A DNA stretch of 24,634 bases, taken from positions 1 through 24,634 of the IMG/VR virus record IMGVR_UViG_3300045049_000035. One strand, given 5' to 3'. Positions 22,971 to 24,634 of the stretch are shown here, piece after piece. Numbering within the stretch: position 1 is the stretch's first letter; each line of letters starts with the position of its first letter. Under the pieces are notes generated by a model that did no database searches, was not told the DNA's origin, and worked only from the letters and a program-made list of their open reading frames with translations. The translations under genes and the position numbers were made by a program. The stretch comes from a virus.

Positions 22971-23311
22971 GCCTGCTGCAGGAAGAATTCGCGCAGTCTG
23001 CTGCAAAGCTGATCCAGAAGGCTGCCGATCTCGGCTACACGGTCACGTTCGGCGAGGCTTGGCGCACCCCTCAGCAGTGCGCTTGGGATGCCCAGCACGG
23101 CTCCGGGATCTCCCACAGCTTGCACGCCGAGCGGCTGGCCATCGACCTCAACTTCTTCCGAGATGGGAAGTACATCGATGACGGCTCCCAGCTCAAGGAC
23201 ATCGGAGAATGGTGGAAATCGCTGGGCCCAAAGTATCGATGGGGTGGCGATTTCAAATCGCTGCCTGATGGGAATCACTTCAGCCTGACGCCAGATGGGG
23301 TACGAGCATGA
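22967..23311 (+). CDS. Endolysin, M15-family L-alanyl-D-glutamate-type peptidase
   Basis: A 114-residue protein with the complete compact M15 (Peptidase_M15_4) fold. The probable zinc ligands are His53 and Asp60 in SLHAERLAIDLNFF and His104 in DGNHFSL. WRTPQQCAWDAQ and RWGGDFKSLPDGNHF are family hallmarks. These enzymes cut the peptide stem of peptidoglycan. There is no signal peptide, so access to the wall needs a holin. Start (ATGA with the upstream membrane gene) and stop (overlap with the holin-like gene) are both coupled. The length is typical for single-domain phage M15 endolysins. The exact bond specificity is inferred from the family. Confidence 0.88.
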   Translation: MSLLQEEFAQSAAKLIQKAADLGYTVTFGEAWRTPQQCAWDAQHGSGISHSLHAERLAIDLNFFRDGKYIDDGSQLKDIGEWWKSLGPKYRWGGDFKSLPDGNHFSLTPDGVRA

Positions 23312-23514
23312 TGGCCAAAATCAAGCAGTGGTGGCACGACCACGGTACGAAGATCCTGGGCTACGTCGTGATGGGCATCGGGGCGGCCGGTGACTGCCTC
23401 TCGCTGATCCAGGCCGTGGATCCGAAGCACGCGGCTCTCTGGTCGCTAGTGGTCGGGTTGGGCGGGGCGATCGTCCGGCGCGGCTACACAAACAGCGCCC
23501 GGGCGACGGTATGA
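23308..23514 (+). CDS. Holin-like small membrane protein
   Basis: A 68-residue protein with a charged N-terminus (AKIKQWWHDHG), two membrane segments (about 15-34, ILGYVVMGIGAAGDCLSLI, and about 42-56, AALWSLVVGLGGAIV), and a short basic tail. This is the layout of a class II-like holin. It opens the inner membrane to let the endolysin reach the wall at a set time. It sits directly after the endolysin with an ATGATG overlap, so initiation could use 23308 or 23311. The choice of two in-frame starts is of interest because dual starts tune holin timing in lambda. Its stop overlaps the spanin gene by ATGA. Confidence 0.75.
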   Translation: MMAKIKQWWHDHGTKILGYVVMGIGAAGDCLSLIQAVDPKHAALWSLVVGLGGAIVRRGYTNSARATV

Positions 23515-23963
23515 CCCCGGGTCAGATCATTGCCCTGGTGCGCGATGTCGTAATCCTGATCGCGCTCTCCGCGCTGATCTGGCTCCTCATCAGCTACGGC
23601 AAGGACATCACCAAGGTCCGAGACTTCGAGGCAGTGCAGAAGCAACTCGCCCAGAACGCAACCACAGAGGCGCAGTGGCGCCAGGAAGCCCAAGATGCAC
23701 AGAACCAGCTCACCGCGGATATGGCTGACCTGCGGGCTCGTGTCAGCGCTCAGCGCCTGCCTATCGTCCTGCGCGGATCGGCCAGTTCCTGCCCCGTGCC
23801 CAGCGCCGCCACCGGTACCCCAGGTGATCATCCCGGCGCCAGGCCAGATGACGCAGGATCTCGAGGCGATATTGACGTCCGGGCGGCCATCAACGCCTTC
23901 GAGCTCTACTACGAAGGGAAATTCGCCGAGTGCCGATCAGCACTGAGGCAGTGGCCTCGATGA
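23511..23963 (+). CDS. Rz: Inner-membrane spanin subunit (Rz-like)
   Basis: A 150-residue protein. An N-terminal membrane segment at about 5-29 (IIALVRDVVILIALSALIWL) is followed by a periplasmic coiled coil (about 33-80: VQKQLAQNATTEAQWRQEAQ). This is the classical i-spanin layout. Rz joins its lipoprotein partner to span the periplasm and fuse the membranes at the end of lysis. Residues about 82-123 look non-native (Gly/Pro/Ser-rich) because they overlap the functional part of Rz1 in another frame. The last ~27 residues again look coding (RAAINAFELYYEGKFAECRS). The start is an ATGA overlap. The 3' end converges with minus-strand genes after 2 bases. Confidence 0.75.
   Translation: MTPGQIIALVRDVVILIALSALIWLLISYGKDITKVRDFEAVQKQLAQNATTEAQWRQEAQDAQNQLTADMADLRARVSAQRLPIVLRGSASSCPVPSAATGTPGDHPGARPDDAGSRGDIDVRAAINAFELYYEGKFAECRSALRQWPR
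23695..23946 (+). CDS. Rz1: Outer-membrane lipoprotein spanin subunit (Rz1-like), nested in Rz
   Basis: An 83-residue reading frame wholly inside Rz in another frame. Residues 1-26 form a lipoprotein signal with two candidate lipoboxes, LSAC (19-22) and LSSC (23-26). The mature part starts with a Pro-rich segment (ADRPVPAPCPAPPPVPQVII), the hallmark of Rz1 proteins. The segment to about residue 62 (QMTQDLEAILTSG) looks coding. The remainder is Ser/Thr-rich and probably reflects constraint from the Rz frame. Rz1 is sorted to the outer membrane and binds the C-terminus of Rz. No separate ribosome-binding site is obvious. Confidence 0.75.
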   Translation: MHRTSSPRIWLTCGLVSALSACLSSCADRPVPAPCPAPPPVPQVIIPAPGQMTQDLEAILTSGRPSTPSSSTTKGNSPSADQH

Positions 23964-23965
23964 GC

Positions 23966-24166
23966 TCAGGCTGAAATCTCCCGCTGCAGTTCCCTCCATC
24001 GCTGGCGGATCTCATCCATCCGAGTGAACAGCTTGCGGGCCTTTCGGTGATTGCCGGCCCGGAGCGCCTCGATGCACTCGTCGATCATCTCGAGCAGCCG
24101 ATCGCGGCACTGGATCTCGAGCCGGATCAGCTCGGTGTAGTCGATTCGTCGGGCGGTGCTGCGCAT
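23966..24166 (-). CDS. Small charged helical protein, convergent with the lysis genes
   Basis: A 66-residue, almost entirely helical protein read from the minus strand (IDYTELIRLEIQCRDRLLEM, KLFTRMDEIRQRWRELQREI). The Arg, Glu, Ile and Leu pattern is typical of a soluble helical bundle and unlike the plus-strand shadow of the region. It overlaps the next upstream minus-strand gene by 40 bases, and no strong ribosome-binding site is visible. It ends two bases from the Rz stop, so the two operons converge here. Function unknown. Confidence 0.65.
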   Translation of the reverse strand: MRSTARRIDYTELIRLEIQCRDRLLEMIDECIEALRAGNHRKARKLFTRMDEIRQRWRELQREISA

Positions 24167-24345
24167 GCACCAGAGGATACGTCCGAGGCTGCCTTGGCCC
24201 GGAGCGCGACGACGGGCCGCAACTCGCGCTTTCTAGCTCCGCAGGTGCTGCAGCGCCAGATCTGCTTGTTCAGCTCCCACTCCTTCGCCGGAACCCGGTG
24301 CTCGTGGCGCTGCGGCAGGCACCACACGATGATCATCGCTTCCAT
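24127..24345 (-). CDS. Small protein with a possible zinc ribbon
   Basis: A 72-residue protein starting MEAMIIVWCLPQRHEHRVPA. Cys9 and His14 or His16 together with the pair C-S-T-C (residues about 31-34, WRCSTCGARKR) could form a single zinc ribbon. The C-terminal half is Ala/Ser/Pro-rich and flexible and overlaps the next minus-strand gene. The start is uncertain: ATG at 24345 and ATG at 24336 are close, and the frame stays open to 24489. Small zinc-ribbon proteins in phage early regions often bind nucleic acids or host proteins. Function unknown. Confidence 0.55.
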   Translation of the reverse strand: MEAMIIVWCLPQRHEHRVPAKEWELNKQIWRCSTCGARKRELRPVVALRAKAASDVSSGACAAPPDESTTPS

Positions 24346-24391
24346 GCGCCAGATTTTGGCCCACCGGTGGCCACTTTGGCGAACTCGGACG

Positions 24392-24634
24392 TCAAATAGG
24401 GGTAGAGGGCGATTCGGACGGTTCGTCCGGTGAGCGCGCATCACCATGGCGCCGCGCAAGCCATGCGGCTTTGGCTGGCTGGCCCTCATCGCATTCGTTC
24501 ACCATGGCTTGAATCAGAGCCCGCAGCCGCTCGATCTCGCGGTCCTGCGCCGCAAGCTGCTCAGTCAGCCGAGCCACGATTGTCTTGGGCCGAGACTGAT
24601 TGAACTCGTCCTGCTGTACCCGCTCGTTTGTCAT
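24392..24634 (-). CDS. Small coiled-coil protein at the right window edge
   Basis: An 80-residue protein whose ATG is the last codon of the window (24632-24634). It may therefore begin exactly here or be an internal Met of a longer gene. Residues about 16-45 form a coiled coil (KTIVARLTEQLAAQDREIER). The C-terminus is Pro/Ser/Glu-rich and flexible. It is the most upstream of three minus-strand genes, with 46 bases before the next. This unit probably belongs to a different (early or accessory) transcription program from the late operon. No family recognised. Confidence 0.6.
   Translation of the reverse strand: MTNERVQQDEFNQSRPKTIVARLTEQLAAQDREIERLRALIQAMVNECDEGQPAKAAWLARRHGDARSPDEPSESPSTPI

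Noticed and set aside
23945-23970. Possible bidirectional terminator at the convergent junction
   Set aside because: GAGGC/GCCTC can form a five-base stem with a four-base loop, but no T-run follows on either strand, so it does not qualify as an intrinsic terminator.

Overview
The window is a nearly gap-free, GC-rich stretch of a tailed-phage genome (free phage or prophage). It carries the complete late region of a short-tailed phage (podovirus type). I see no sheath, tape-measure or baseplate genes. Instead there is a P22-like portal, an SU10/DUF5309-type major capsid protein, a head-tail adaptor, a beta-propeller nozzle-like protein, a set of Ala/Gln-rich ejection-type proteins, and fibre and tailspike genes. 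A host with an outer membrane (Gram-negative) is inferred from a two-component Rz/Rz1 spanin, a minus-strand lipoprotein and a beta-helix tailspike of the kind that degrades surface polysaccharide. The exact host cannot be named from the sequence alone.

Layout from left to right. (1) 1-1401: small overlapping plus-strand genes, including a minimal PD-(D/E)XK nuclease and a beta-rich protein. (2) 1404-1607: a lone minus-strand lipoprotein gene. (3) 1682-3865: packaging genes, namely a small protein with a basic tail, terminase small and large subunits, and a helix-turn-helix protein. (4) 3879-6155: three very basic or low-complexity proteins, a beta-rich structural protein and two small genes, one of them coiled-coil. 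(5) 6145-11505: portal, coiled-coil protein, scaffold, major capsid protein and two head-associated proteins. (6) 11515-18706: adaptor, nozzle and ejection-type proteins. (7) 18869-22661: fibre and tailspike genes. (8) 22677-23963: lysis cassette (membrane protein, M15 endolysin, holin-like protein, Rz with nested Rz1). (9) 23966-24634: three small minus-strand genes that converge on the late operon.

Most plus-strand genes overlap by ATGA or TAATG, or are separated by fewer than 20 bases, which implies one translationally coupled late operon running packaging, head, tail, host recognition, lysis. The breaks in this pattern are the informative places: the antisense lipoprotein, the hairpin over the scaffold start codon, the antisense small ORF before the fibre gene, and the convergent right end.

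The most unusual features are a shared C-terminal module in two neighbouring low-complexity proteins, a fibre-like domain apparently inserted in the head-tail adaptor, the hairpin covering the scaffold start, and nested spanin frames whose coding character appears to switch near the end. No CRISPR array, tRNA, rRNA, transposase, integrase or reverse transcriptase is visible.
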